Part shown: positions 35,839-47,183 of the stretch, in pieces
Layout of the letters: each line of letters begins with the position of its first letter
How positions within the stretch are numbered: the stretch's first letter is position 1
NCBI GenBank assembly: GCA_028455995.1
Contig: JABELC010000009.1
Coordinates: 124,001-188,000, forward strand
Reading direction: 5' to 3'
Length of the DNA stretch: 64,000 bases
From: Scleromitrula shiraiana
Taxonomy: Eukaryota > Ascomycota > Leotiomycetes > Helotiales > Sclerotiniaceae
Notes under the pieces: generated by a model
Told to the model about the DNA's origin: nothing
Databases searched by the model: none
Seen by the model: the letters and a program-made list of their open reading frames with translations, nothing else
Made by a program: the position numbers and the translations under genes

Positions 35839-36891
35839 ATGTCTAGTCATTCTCAACAGCAACACCTGGAATCACCCCCCATGTCCAAATCTACCTCTAT
35901 CAATGCTCACGGAGAGAAAGAACCGAATACGGAAGAATCACAGCACCTAGATACACACATCTGGAACTCAAATTCCACCGCCCGCTACAAAAATCAACCT
36001 CACCCATCTCACCCACATCATCCGCATCATCCAACCCCCCACCACACCGCCTCACAAACCATGCCCCTCCACCTCTCCCCGCAAACAAAATCTCAAATCC
36101 AACCACTAATCATAACGTTCCTTCTCGATACAAATACGCATCGTTATCTCACTAGTTTGAGGACGAGATATTTTCCTCCGGAGAGGAATTGTTTGGCCGC
36201 GCATTTGACGGGCTTTCATGCGTTGCCGGGGGTTGGGAATCGGGAGAAGAGGAGGGGGGTGGGGAATGGTGATGGAGGGAAAGCTGAAGATGGGAGAGGG
36301 GGTAATGAATCTCATGCTGCAAAGAATGAAGGGGGGAATGGAAATGGAAATACAACTCAGAGTAGAAAAGAATATTATATTAAAATTCTTACCGAGATTG
36401 CCAAAAAAGAAAAGATATTCGATATACGTCTGGGAGATATATTCCAACTAGGCGGGAAGGGAAATGGAGTCGGTATTAATATTGAGGATGGGGGTAGAAT
36501 GTATAGGATTAGGAGGGGGTTATTGGAGGAATTTTTGAGAAAAGAAGAGGAAGAAGAAGTTCAGAATCAGAATCAGAATCAGAATCAAGATGAACATCAA
36601 CAAACAGAAAATCTAGACAACAACAAGAACGGGGGAAATGAAAGCGATGAAGAGGGAAGGTTTGAACTAACAAATCAAGACAAACGTCCCTCATATCACC
36701 CTCACATAACAGTATGTAATAAAGTCGACCCCGAAGAAGGCAGAAGGGTGTGGGAGGAGATGGAACGGGAGAAAGGAGGGAGGGAGTGGGGAGAGAGGGA
36801 AAAGGGGACGGTGGTTGGATTGGGGTTGTGGAGGTATGAGAGGGGGGGACGGTGGACTTTCTTGAGGGGGTTTGGATTTGCTGGGGAGTAG
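35839..36891 (+). CDS. 2H phosphodiesterase-like protein (2'-5' RNA ligase superfamily)
   Basis: A single-exon gene of 350 residues. It carries the two His-x-Thr motifs that define the 2H superfamily: HLT in CLAAHLTGFHALPG at about residue 121 and HIT in YHPHITVCNKV at about residue 291. The spacing is long for the family because low-complexity inserts separate the strands: Gly/Asn-rich at about 130-170 and a (QN)n run with acidic residues at about 235-265. The N-terminal 80 residues are disordered with a His/Pro-rich run (HPSHPHHPHHPTPHH). 2H enzymes act on 2'-5' or cyclic phosphate linkages in RNA or nucleotides; the substrate is unknown. The gene runs tail to tail into the NRPS-like gene. 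The assignment rests on the motifs and their order. Confidence 0.75.
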   Translation: MSSHSQQQHLESPPMSKSTSINAHGEKEPNTEESQHLDTHIWNSNSTARYKNQPHPSHPHHPHHPTPHHTASQTMPLHLSPQTKSQIQPLIITFLLDTNTHRYLTSLRTRYFPPERNCLAAHLTGFHALPGVGNREKRRGVGNGDGGKAEDGRGGNESHAAKNEGGNGNGNTTQSRKEYYIKILTEIAKKEKIFDIRLGDIFQLGGKGNGVGINIEDGGRMYRIRRGLLEEFLRKEEEEEVQNQNQNQNQDEHQQTENLDNNKNGGNESDEEGRFELTNQDKRPSYHPHITVCNKVDPEEGRRVWEEMEREKGGREWGEREKGTVVGLGLWRYERGGRWTFLRGFGFAGE

Positions 36892-37379
36892 GGGGGGGGG
36901 GGGGCGCGTGGTATAGGTGAGGAGGAGACGAGGTATTAGAAGTTAAATAATCATTTCGATATATCAATCCTGCAGAACGAAGTATCTTGAAGTTTATTAT
37001 ATCTTTCCATGTCATTTCATGTCTGTTAGTTTGTGAGTTTCTCGTTTCTGGAGCGTAACCGGATTGAAAGGATGGAGACATAAATATTATGTCGAAGTAA
37101 AATATTTAGGTAGAAAGCTTTGGTGGCGATATATGGTAGTGTTAGAGATGGGCGGAAAGTTTGTATTAGTATCGGGGATGTGCAAAATATATCTTTTAGA
37201 GTGGTGACTATATGGGTATCTGTTATTACCTAGTTGGCACTAGAAAATATATTCTAGACTCTATAAATACCACAATATAGCCATCAATTGCCAAGTTTCT
37301 TGAAGAGTTTCCCCAACCCCAAAAAGAAATACTGGTTGAATGTAATAAATATTCGAGAATCTCTAACACCTCATACTCT
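36892..37379. other. Convergent intergenic region
   Basis: 488 bases between the 2H gene and the end of the NRPS-like gene. It begins with a 13-base G run (36892-36904). I see no gene in it. Confidence 0.4.
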
Positions 37380-40300
37380 TTAGTTCTCATTGGAACTACT
37401 ATTCATCCACCCATGAATCCATTTTTCCATCCAAACATTCTCTACCTTCCCCAAATTCCGAAACCTTTCGCTCTCCACTTGCGCTCTCCCAGTCTCCCAC
37501 TCTTTACCACCCTTTCTTCTTTCTTCCGCCTTGTAGAAGTGAATCAGTTTGATAGCCGGGTTCAATTCTACCAGGCGATTGAAATGCATTTCCTTTGCAT
37601 GGTCCTCCGCCATGCTGTGACGAGATTGCTGATCCGCCGTATCTTCAACCTTCTGGATCCAACTCTCAAAGCTTATTTTCTCAATTTCAGCTCTAGCATT
37701 ATGACATGAAGAGAGCGCTTCGATAGCTGTTGGCAGGAGATCTTCCCACTTTGTCTGGCATGGATTGAGTAGATTGAACACTGTTGGGCTCTTAATTTCG
37801 CTACCAGGCCCATGCCGTGGTGTTTCACAAAGCTCGAGAAGTATCTCAGATAGAGCATCCACAGGTATCCAGTCGATTCTATCCAAATCTACTCCTAAAG
37901 AATATGGCATCGCACCGAGGAACCAAGAGGATCTTATCAAGCTTGGGAACCATTCGTCTCTACTCCACAAAGACGGCCCGTGGATAGGACCAGCTATCTG
38001 ACCGACGCGCGCAACATTAACTCGGAGGTGGATTCTCTTACTAGCGTAATCCAGGATTCGCTCCGCAACATATTTGCTCTCGCCGTATCCCATCGGCTCC
38101 GATGCCGAGACCTCGTGGATAATTGTTTCTGGGATTTTGCCGATGGACTGGCTCACAGAGGCGAAGTTCGATACTGCACTGACGGAGGAAATGTACAAAA
38201 TCGAGGGCAAGATCGATGATTCACTTGCAAACTTGGCTAAGTTGACAACGCCAAGTAGATGCGGACGATATGATGATAAGTTGGTATGAAAATTGACTGG
38301 CCAAGCGGTGTGGATGATTCGCGTAACGTTTTGTAAAAGGCCATTGTAGATTTCATCATTAAGCCCTAGCTTAGCCTTGGAAAGATCTGCGGAAAGAAAT
38401 GTGACGCGGTCTTTGGGAAATTCTGTGAGCAAGTCTCGACGTTGATTCCTTTCGGTCTGTAAGGATCTACTGTCAGCGGATCGATTCAGGCAGTAAACAT
38501 GCGCAGTGCCCGCCGTAGTCAAGAGGCGTTGCAAAATATAAGAACCTAGGCCGCCTGTTGAGCCTGTGAGAAGGATACTTCCACTTCCACTTCCACTTCC
38601 ACTTCCACTTCCACTTCCACTTCCACTTTTTACAACCGGCAATGAAACAAAACTTTTTTCTCGAAGAGGGATACGATCGATTAGGCCGCAATATTCCGCA
38701 AGCAAGCGTTCGATATTCTTCGCACGTGTTTCCTCGGCGAGTGGCGGAGATATCACATCCTGTTCTTGTTTCAAGGCACGTTGCAGAGCTCGGGCGAGTG
38801 AAGTGAGCGATGGGTTTCCATAGATATCATTGACGGCCAATTGCGGAACATTAAACACTCTCTTCAAATGACGTATAAACATCAGCGCTTGCAAGGAATC
38901 CATACCATTTACGAAAAAGTTGTCTTGGTCGTCAAAAGTCAAGCCTGTAAGGGTCAAGGTAGTATGTTTTAAATAGGAGACCAAATTTCCGTAGTTCTGG
39001 GGATCCACGTAGGGGATTGAAGGTCTGCTGGGCTCGACTGACATTTGATCGTCAGTTGCATACAGCATATCAAGCTCTTCGCTGTACTGAGCCAGGCTAG
39101 CCGCTCTCATGATCGTCCCTTTGGGCGTTCTAATCATAGGACGGTTTGAGGGGACGAAAATAATGTGAGATCTAGCTATTCGCGCATGCGTCGAGCATGC
39201 TCTATTTGCCTCTTCGATCGAAGGCCAGATGGTCTCCACTAGGATACTTTTACGCTCGGGCGTCAATTCCTCTTTGCTGGTGACTTCTAACAATAGAGCG
39301 GTTTGGAAGCGTTGAGAGCCGGCTACTATCACCCCGCTTATCTCACGGTGCCTAGATAGGATATGTTGCTCAGTAGGAACAGGGTATGTTTTTTCACCAT
39401 TTACAAGGACGATAATATCATCGGATCTTCCGTAATGGCTCCAGCGGTCCGGCTTCGACGAGTGAGGAATAAACAAGTCGCGAGTCTGGTATTCTTGGAG
39501 ATCAGGAAATGTCTTGAAGATCTGCTGATGATGCTCAAACTTCCTTTCGCGCACAATAAATAATTCGTACACATTGTCGCTATAAGGTCGGAATTCCACA
39601 CCCGCGTGCGGATGTATATGAAGATACTTCCAGTCCTCCCGTGCCAAATCTCCAGCCCACCGAACCAAGGGAAGACTTGCCCCTTCAGTGGTTCCATAGA
39701 AATTGACAAGTTGCACACGAGATGCGATGATATTGCCACACCCAAGAGGTAGATCTCCTCCCGAATATACTATGGTGTCAAGGTTGCTAGAAATGTGCTC
39801 CAGCAGCTCTGGCGATTTGCTCATTTCTTCCAAAATTGACGGCACCACAAATGCAACGTCGATGTTGTTGTTTTTTAATGCTCCGCATAGAGAATGCGCG
39901 GATGGTATTGCGGCCTGCAGTGGGAGGATCACGGAACTTTGGAATGATATTCCATTCACGAGCACATGCGCAATGTATGCAGCCTGTATCTGCGTGTTAG
40001 TGAGCGCGATATATTCGAGTTGTCATTTGAAACAAAAGTACACATCTTACATGAAAAGGAGGAAACATAACGAATATTCGGTTTCCTTCATACATTTTGT
40101 CCACACTTTCGAACCCCGAAGGAGGGCTCAATGATAATGACGTTGCATAGGCTGCACAAAACCCATGCGTCCAACTAATGGGCTTAGGAAAGCCAGTCGA
40201 TCCCGACGTATGCATGACAACTAATGGCTCATCGCATACGTCATCGAAACACTTGTTATATGGGTAGTGTTTTGCAGGAGCGGTTAATAGATCCTCCACC

Positions 40301-40825
40301 GTCGGAATCTCCAAAATTTGAAGTGTAGAGCCTGCAGCTGCTAGAATGGCTGCCACGGATGGTGGTGATCGACCAGCGGTAATGAATATTTTACATTGTG
40401 TAGCCTTTAAGAGATCAAGTTGAGCAGCGACACTATTGCGTGGCGATAAAAGAAGCAGCTAGAGAAAAATATTCAGCGCCAGACTAAATTCCATCAGTCT
40501 TTCTTCTTACCTTGTAGCCGGCCTTAGCAGCTCCCAAGATAAGCGACGGGTAAACGAAATCATTGAGGCCAATGTACGCCAGAGTTTCGAGTTCCTTTCC
40601 CACCCCAAGATTATCATGCAAGTGCCATGCAACTCCATTGATAGCATTAGCGAAATCCACATAAGTGACTTTGCGAAAACCGTCATCGTAGGTTACCGGC
40701 GAGGCAGGAAACTCGGCGTATAGAGCTTGCGGTTTTGTTTTGGCCATATGGTCAACTATGTGTATGAGAAGAGTCTTCGCGCGGGGCAAGGGCGCTCCGG
40801 ATTCGTTGATCGCGTGGGAAGTCAT
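37380..40825 (-). CDS. NRPS-like adenylation-thiolation-thioester reductase (carboxylic acid reductase type)
   Basis: Three minus-strand exons (40511-40825, 40051-40458, 37380-39983), all spliced on codon boundaries, give about 1108 residues. The adenylation domain (about 1-560) shows core motifs A3 (VVMHTSGSTGFPKP), A5 (LVNFYGTTEGA), A8-like (HYGRSDDIIVLVNGEKTYP) and the A10 Lys (RTPKGTIMR). The thiolation domain has the phosphopantetheine Ser in FFVNGMDSLQALMF. After a Gly-Ser repeat linker, the reductase domain begins ILLTGSTGGLGSYIL, with catalytic ISSVSAVSN and YGESK (YxxxK). There is no condensation domain. Such A-T-R enzymes activate an aryl or other acid as an adenylate, load it as a thioester and release it as an aldehyde or alcohol; the substrate is not predictable here. 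All catalytic motifs look intact, in contrast to its neighbours. Confidence 0.93.
38577..38628. repeat. (ACTTCC)n hexamer repeat coding a Gly-Ser linker
   Basis: About eight tandem ACTTCC units (GGAAGT on the coding strand) encode the alternating Gly-Ser stretch between the thiolation and reductase domains of the NRPS-like protein. The frame is kept because the unit is 6 bases. Confidence 0.95.
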
Positions 40826-41763
40826 GATGATGGTATGGTATGGTATGGTATTTTAATGTACAGTGGTTGTGATGGTTTCGAGGATTATACGATACATGAT
40901 TACAGGTATGATTGCAGGTAACTATATAATGGAAGATATATCAGCCCTCCGAACTTTTGAATATAGGAACTAGAACTAACTGTGAGAAATAATTCTTCTT
41001 TTGTGTTAGATTGGCTTTTTCAATGCTGATCTGCTCTATTTCATATATACCCGCATACCACTGTTGGATAAATGTTGGTCGGATAATCCCTAAATCAATT
41101 CGGATGCATCTTTCTTCTTTGTTTGGCATGGTAGAGATCATTTACCAACTGTTGATACTCCCGAAAGAGGAAATTCATAAGGGTGATCTAATCCATTTCT
41201 GGAGCAACTTTTGACGTCTTTTATTGCTCCATCTCTTCGGTAAGAAACAGTCCTGCTGGAAAGTATGCAAGCATGGTGGATCTCATTTGCCTTGAAGTTT
41301 GAGGTGATTTGTTTGATACAAGCGGGGTAAATCTGATATTCCCTATGTACACTTCGAGTGACTTGAATTGCAGATAACTAAATCGAAAGAGTGCCTTAGT
41401 AGCAGAATTCTCAAGCCTAGCCTAGTTGTTCCTGCGATCATGGTATCTAATTTTGAGATATCCGAGACCACTTCCGAGCATAAGCTACCCGGCTAGTTAC
41501 CGGGATTACTGGTTGAGTTGTGGGTTGGAAGAGGTTGGAAGACGGCTAGATTGGCTCGCAACTGTTTGTTTGCTTATGTACTATTTTGGGTGTTCTCTCT
41601 GCTCAAATTCCTTCTTGTGTTATACTGCCATTGTTTCTCTGCAGGATTCAAACCGGTTGAATATTTACTGTTAGTTTTCAATCTTGCTCGCGTGAAGATG
41701 ACGGAGGAATCGCACAGTTGTACTGTGCTATCCTAGTGGTGAAACTTTGTCAAGCGTATTAGC
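40826..41763. promoter_or_regulatory. Region between the NRPS-like gene and the ammonia-lyase relic
   Basis: 938 bases. The proximal 30 bases hold a short GGTAT array (about 40828-40850) directly upstream of the NRPS-like start. The rest has only short open frames without domains. Confidence 0.4.
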
Positions 41764-42300
41764 ATGGAGTCTGATGAACGCGCACATGTCACTGTTGAGG
41801 GAAAGAATCTAGATCCCGCCATTGTTGTCGCTGCTGCACGGTTAGTATCGTGGTTAGAGTATCTATGTTCATCATATTGCAACTCACCAAGGTACAAGTA
41901 TGGATGATTAGCACACTTGGCCGTCGCAGCTTTCTAGGTCATGCAAAGAGTGTCATTATCGTCCAGTGAGCCCCAAATCAAGGAAAAGTTGTTTATGGTT
42001 TGCGCGTACTTTTATCATGTTTTCCGTGTTTATCCTTAGCAAGGAGTGTTGAGGTTTAAAAGCATCATTTCTAATTGACACTTGAATACTCTTGCTTATA
42101 CATAGGGCTATGTTGTTTGACCAGAAGCTATTATTCTACAAAGGTGTTAATACCGGTTTTGGTGGAAGCGCGGATACAGGATTCTCGAGACGGATAGCAT
42201 TCAGGACACAGTGATTCAAGAGCTTCACTGTGGAGTTTTAGCAATACATGAGATGGTGGAGCAGTTGTCTTCGCTTCCACCCTTACCTCTCAGTAATTAA
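41764..42300 (+). pseudogene. Phenylalanine/histidine ammonia-lyase family relic (N-terminal part)
   Basis: From the ATG at 41764 the sequence reads MESDERAHVTVEGKNLDPAIVVAAAR, which matches the N-terminal strand and helix of aromatic amino acid ammonia-lyases (T(V/I)xGxxL...VVAVAR). A possible intron follows at 41841. About 300 bases on, GVNTGFGGSADT appears: the near-invariant ammonia-lyase motif YGVNTGFGGSADTRT. In a shifted frame TDSIQDTVIQELHCGVLA then continues, matching the (Q)xxxIQxxxxCGVL helix. Stops and frame breaks interrupt the pieces, and the MIO-forming Ala-Ser-Gly core and everything after it are absent. An intact enzyme would deaminate Phe to cinnamate. This copy cannot encode an enzyme. 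Confidence 0.65.
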
Positions 42301-42408
42301 TCAACATGTATCCTAAACTACTTTGATGAGTCTATCTATTGCTCTTGTCCTTGAATCTGAGTTCACAGTCCCAAGATTACTTACGTGCACTGTGTTCGTA
42401 ACATACCA

Positions 42409-43957
42409 CTAAATTTTATAATACAAGACTTTACCAGTCACCGAAAATCTAGCTGCAAAAAGTAAAAATATTCCAAGGAGCATAGACGATGCGGCGAAAA
42501 CTTGAGCATATACATAGCGACCATTATCCCTCGTGATCAAGAGACCGGAGATAGGCGGACCTGTCAACACCGCAAAACTCACAATTGTCTAAAGTCGTCA
42601 GTTCTCAATATTTCATATTTAATAGCATTCATATATGAATACTTACAAAAACCATTCCCATCCTAACTCCCGCTTTCTTCAAATCCGTTGTCAAGCTCGT
42701 CAAGGTCGCCGGAAACATAGCCTGAAGAGCATTCCCTACTGTCCCATAGACCGCAGCCCAAGCATAAACACCTCCTACAGATGTGATCCCAATCATCGCA
42801 TAACCACATATAATTGAGGCCATCGTAAGAATGAGGAGGATATTCATAGGGCCCATGTATCGATCTGCCAAATATGCAGGTACAGTTCGAGCTACTATTC
42901 CAACGCCGTTAAAAATGAGGAATAAGTTGATTGATTCAATTTGAGGCATTCCGATGATTGCTATACCAAATGAACTCAAATAATCAAACGAAAAATAGAC
43001 ACCCCAAAAGATCAAAAACATCCCTATCGCGAACAAAGTGTACGATGGCTCCTTGAAAGCCGCAAACTCAACAATAGGGCCTGTTCTTCTGGGTGGTAAT
43101 CTCGGTCTAGCAAAGGCATTACAGAAGATCAGACAAGCCAAAGTAAAGAAGCCCTGAGCTCTCATAGTCCATCCATAACCAATTTTTGGGATTAGTTGTT
43201 GAAACATGAGTGGGAAGATTAATCCTCCTGTAGCACTCCCACATGCACAGATACCGATGGCTAGCATCTTTCGCTTGGAGAAATACGTTGACACTATTGC
43301 TACGGCGGGACAAAATAGAAAGCCATTTCCAAGACCGCAGCATATCCCTTGCGCGAGGAATAGTTGCCAATATTGTGTTGAGAGGGAACACATGAAAATG
43401 CCGAAAACACTGAGTATTGTTCCAATCACTATGATAATTATTAGCGTTATGATTTTCCTTGACAACGAGAAATGTGGGGCCAGGGCAAAAGGTTCTATTA
43501 CTCACAGAAGACTGGACGAAAGTATCCTGCATCGTTAAGACGTCCCGTGAATGTCCCGCTGAAGAATACCAGGAAAATCTGAACACTGCCTATCCAAGAA
43601 ACATCTGAAGGAGCGCGATTAAGAAACTCGGTATAGTAAGTTTGGAAGACACCAAAAGAATTTATGAAGCCCCTAGGCCAATATTAGCGTGTTTACAAGA
43701 CGCTCTCTAACTCAATTGAAAAATTACATGTACGAAAAAACCGCAAATTACCAGGTATTCATAATAACTAGATGTCCCACCAAGGCTTGTGTCCATGCTA
43801 TGATCCCGCCATCTGGAGGCGGACCAGGATCTTTCCAACTGGTAGCACTTTTCGATCTCGATAATATTCTCAAACTCCTTTCTTTGATTGTCTCATTTTT
43901 GGTTATCTCAATTTCAGAATCATTAATTGCTACTTCAATATCGACCTTCTCGGCCAT
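42409..43957 (-). CDS. Monocarboxylate-transporter-type MFS protein
   Basis: Four minus-strand exons (43752-43957, 43506-43672, 42647-43428, 42409-42588) join in frame to about 444 residues. I start at the ATG at 43957 (MAEKVDIEVAIND). After a charged cytoplasmic N-terminus comes the fungal monocarboxylate transporter signature PPPDGGIIAWTQALVGHL...WGFINSFGVFQTYYTEFL at TM1. About 12 hydrophobic segments follow, with the second half starting after a short loop (FARPRLPPRRTGPIVEF). The third intron-exon junction needs acceptor CATAG at 43429-43430; another nearby AG would give a stop. Yeast Mch and fungal relatives move short organic acids or other small metabolites across membranes. It lies between the ammonia-lyase relic and the broken nitrilase and appears intact, so it may export or import a product of this locus. 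Confidence 0.88.
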
Positions 43958-45151
43958 CTTGAAAGATATCAAATGAGGAACTGTACCACTTGGTTACTGA
44001 ATCTACTGATATGTGGACCAATAGGCTTTAGTCGAGAACCTTCTTATTTTTCACTCGCAAAAAGATGGAACTGCGGTACCAAGTTAATGCTCATGATTCC
44101 TTCAAAATAACAAGTCAATTAACTTACCTATTTATCTCATACTTGGATGTTTATATCAATATAAATTGGTCATTACAATTGCAAAGGAGACGAAGCAAAT
44201 AAAGGCGAAGCACGAGAAAGCAAAAGAAGGTGACTCAGATATTCACATATAGAAGGGCGTGGATTAATTTTTTCGTAGTCCTATCTGGGAATAGCCTCCG
44301 CTATCGGGTTCGGAGGTCGATCTTTCCCAACATGAATCGGCGGCCAACAGTCCTGCATATGCTTGAAGCTGACAGAGGAATAGTTGAATTCTAGAATCTT
44401 GCCTTTCTGTTCGCTACCCACTTTGGAGTTGTATGCATACCCATATACTCGCAGAGCTTACCTAGATGGAATTAGTAACATATTTAATCCTCGCTTATCT
44501 GCCTAGCTCGGTTATCTCGAATACTAATCCACCAGTGGATTGGGTTAGCGAAGAAAAGATAATTTGGACCAATTAAAGATCGCTAACGATTACTCCATGC
44601 ATGTACATCCCACTCTAGGGCTTTTATAGATCTATGCATTCTAAATGCTTATTAAAATTGCATCGATTAATTGCCCTTGTAATTTGTATTTGCACTTTGT
44701 ACAATACAAGGTATGGATGGTATGTCGTGATAGATGTGCTAAAGGTCTCCGTTTTTTAAGTCCGGGTACAGTAGGCAATAAAATGTCGGTGAGGCTTATT
44801 TCGCGAGCAACAATACTCGTATCTTTGAACGTATCAAATTTTACAATACTGGTTTTACTAGTCCGTCTTGCAGGTATTCCGGATTTGAGGTGGTGCTTAT
44901 AGTTATGTTTTCCCCGCATTAGCTAATCGACTAATGCGACAATCAATACTTTACGCTTTATTCTACGAATATAAGATGAAATACATTGGGTATTGGAACT
45001 TAACTTTTTTGCCATAAGTGAGGCAAAATTTCTACTAGTTGTTACTTCATTGCTCAACGACAAAGAGGTTGTATATAAGCTGCCAGTGTAAGCTGAAGTG
45101 GTAGTTGTCTTATCTGTGAAAACTGATGTGTTATGATCATTGCCTTTTGTA
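43958..45151. other. Gene-poor stretch with a possible coding remnant
   Basis: 1.2 kb between the MFS gene and the nitrilase remnant. Apart from the possible exon remnant at 44281-44457, I see no supported gene. A minus-strand open frame at 44641-44919 has coding-like composition (KSGIPARRTSKTSIVKFDTFKD) but no family I recognise. Confidence 0.35.
44281..44457 (-). pseudogene. Possible C-terminal exon remnant of an unidentified gene
   Basis: On the minus strand a 58-codon open segment ends at the TAG at 44281-44283. It encodes a protein-like tail including SVSFKHMQDCWPPIHVG and KDRPPNPIAEAIPR. The mix of aromatic, His and Pro residues looks conserved rather than random, but I do not recognise the family and no upstream exons are evident. 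It may be the last exon of a deleted gene or a chance frame. Confidence 0.25.
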
Positions 45152-46266
45152 GAGTACGAGTTGCAAAGCCTCCCAGCAAACACCTTCCCCTGATCTAATT
45201 CTCTTCCCGGAAGCCTACATAGGTGGTTATCCACGTGGTGCTTGTTTTGGCGCCGTGGTAGGATCTCGTGATGCAAACGGTAGAGAGCAGTATTTGAATT
45301 ATTTTAAAGATGCTGTGGATCTAGGTGATACTCCTGAGGGCGCGGGAGAAAAAATGGGTGAGGAGGGAATTGGAGGGACGGCATGGGAGTGGGAGTCGAA
45401 TTAGGAGAGTAGATAGTACTAGAGAGGAGCTTAAGTTGCTGGCGAGGGAGACAAGGATTTTTATTATTACGGGGTTAGTTGAGAGGGCAGGTGGGACTCT
45501 TTATTGTGCTGTCGTTTATGTTTGTCCTAAGTTAGGAGGTGAGTGCTATATTTGGTGATATGGTGAAGTCCGAGAAGGATCGAAAACTGACAGTATCGCA
45601 GTGATTGGCAAAAGAAGAAAAGTCATGCGGGTGAGTTCTGAAATAATCCTTCCACCTGGTGAATGATAGCTCAAATTTACTAGACAGGAAGTGAGCGCCT
45701 GATATGGGGTCAAGGACAACCATCCCCGCTTCGAGTCGTAACAAAAGCCATCAAAGGCGTAAAATTAACCCTAGCAGCTGCAATATGTTGGGAGCACTAC
45801 ATGCCACTTCTGAGACAATCACCATACAGCCAAAATGCTAACTTCTATCTAGCACCAATGACTGATGAACGTGACGCTTGGACGGCTATCATGAGCACAG
45901 TAGCTTGTGAGGGAAGATGCTTTCTCTTGAGCGCTAATCAATGCCTCAAAAAGGATAAGCAACGAGCTTGGATTTCTGGAGAGAAGTCTCAAAGTGAGAA
46001 GTTTTCATCTAGAGGTGGTTCTTGTATTGTGTCTCCACTGAGAGAAATTCTTCAAGGACCATTGTGGGAAGATGAAGATGGATTGCTCATTGTTGGGGTT
46101 GATTTTGATGACTTTTTGAGGGGGAGATTGGATTTAGATGTTGCTGGGAGCTACTCAAGGTACACAGTTATTCCATCTGTCTTTTGTTACTTTTCTAACT
46201 TAGTTCCATAGAAACGATGCCTTCAGGTTGACAGTTCAAGGACTTGATATCAGTCCTCCTATCTGA
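45152..46266 (+). pseudogene. Nitrilase gene, N-terminally truncated and frameshifted
   Basis: Four exon-like pieces encode most of a nitrilase: 45152-45538, 45602-45630, 45684-46159 and 46212-46266, joined by introns with GTGAGT or GTACAC donors and AG acceptors, each junction in frame. The catalytic triad is visible: Glu in LILFPEAYIGGYPRG, Lys in GKRRKVM and Cys in AAICWEHYMPL. The C-terminus ends LTVQGLDISPPI. Two defects stand out. The first about 40 residues, including the usual VAAVQA start, are not found. The frame also shifts within an A6 run at 45349-45354, between DTPEGAG and the frame that carries REELKLLARE. If the A6 indel is an assembly or base-calling slip, the gene could be less damaged, but the missing start remains. 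Nitrilases hydrolyse nitriles to acids plus ammonia. Confidence 0.85.
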
Positions 46267-47183
46267 AATTGACCAGGAGAATACCGTAGCTTACATAAAT
46301 CAACATGACTATTGACTCGTGATTACTATACAAGAAGAAATTCCAGTAATGTGCGCGATAAGAGTCAATATGATAAACAATACAACAATTAGGTAAACAG
46401 TCTGGGCAGTGGTTTTCTGCACGCTATAATATTCGATGCAACAATATGAATGTGTATTGTGGGGTGAGCAATAGATAATTAGTCGTGATCAGTCAGTAGA
46501 TTGTCCTCCCCAAATCAAACATTTTCCACGGTCATTCTTATACAACGCACATTAGCTACTAAACCATGCAGCGTGCACGTAGCATTCGCATACCTAAGTA
46601 TTTAATAATCGCTTCAAACGCTCTTATCATTATCAACCCCCTATGTGCCACCAACCAATCGAACAGTTCCCCTGTGTATGGCGAATATGTATGATCTTAC
46701 TGCATATAGGGCGTGATAGGTGTATCTGTCACACAAACAAAAGCATACTAGTCTAGGATTTGTTGATTGATCTATCTAGAAAAGAATCGAAGCTCTTTTT
46801 ATACATACTACGATATAACACTAAGAATGCAGAGCACTTTTAGTCATATCCAATCAATCACCTAAAAATGATGATATAATCATATGATCACCTGATCTAT
46901 TCTTTCATGACAATATCTCCATCTGTAAGATCTGAACTTAATACGGAATTCAACAAAAGAATTCATTCAGGTACAGATATGACAAATATGACTGGCGACT
47001 TGTTGTTGGCACTGTTACCACTGAGATCATTATAGTAGCTGCAAATGAAGCCAGGTAGCATCTATGAAAATATGAGGAGCATGCTTCGAGTGTATGCAAC
47101 ATCGCAGAGCAACCGCGCAGAAAATCCTTAACTCTCAAGCAATCTGCTTTCATTCTTAAATTCCATAATCGATAATACCAAGA
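46267..47183. other. Intergenic region
   Basis: 917 bases downstream of the nitrilase remnant and downstream of the AlaX pseudogene (convergent ends). I see no gene or repeat of note. Confidence 0.4.

Noticed and set aside
44641..44919. Minus-strand open frame with Lys/Thr-rich sequence
   Set aside because: Looks weakly protein-like, but there is no family match I recognise, and no flanking exon; not enough to call a gene.
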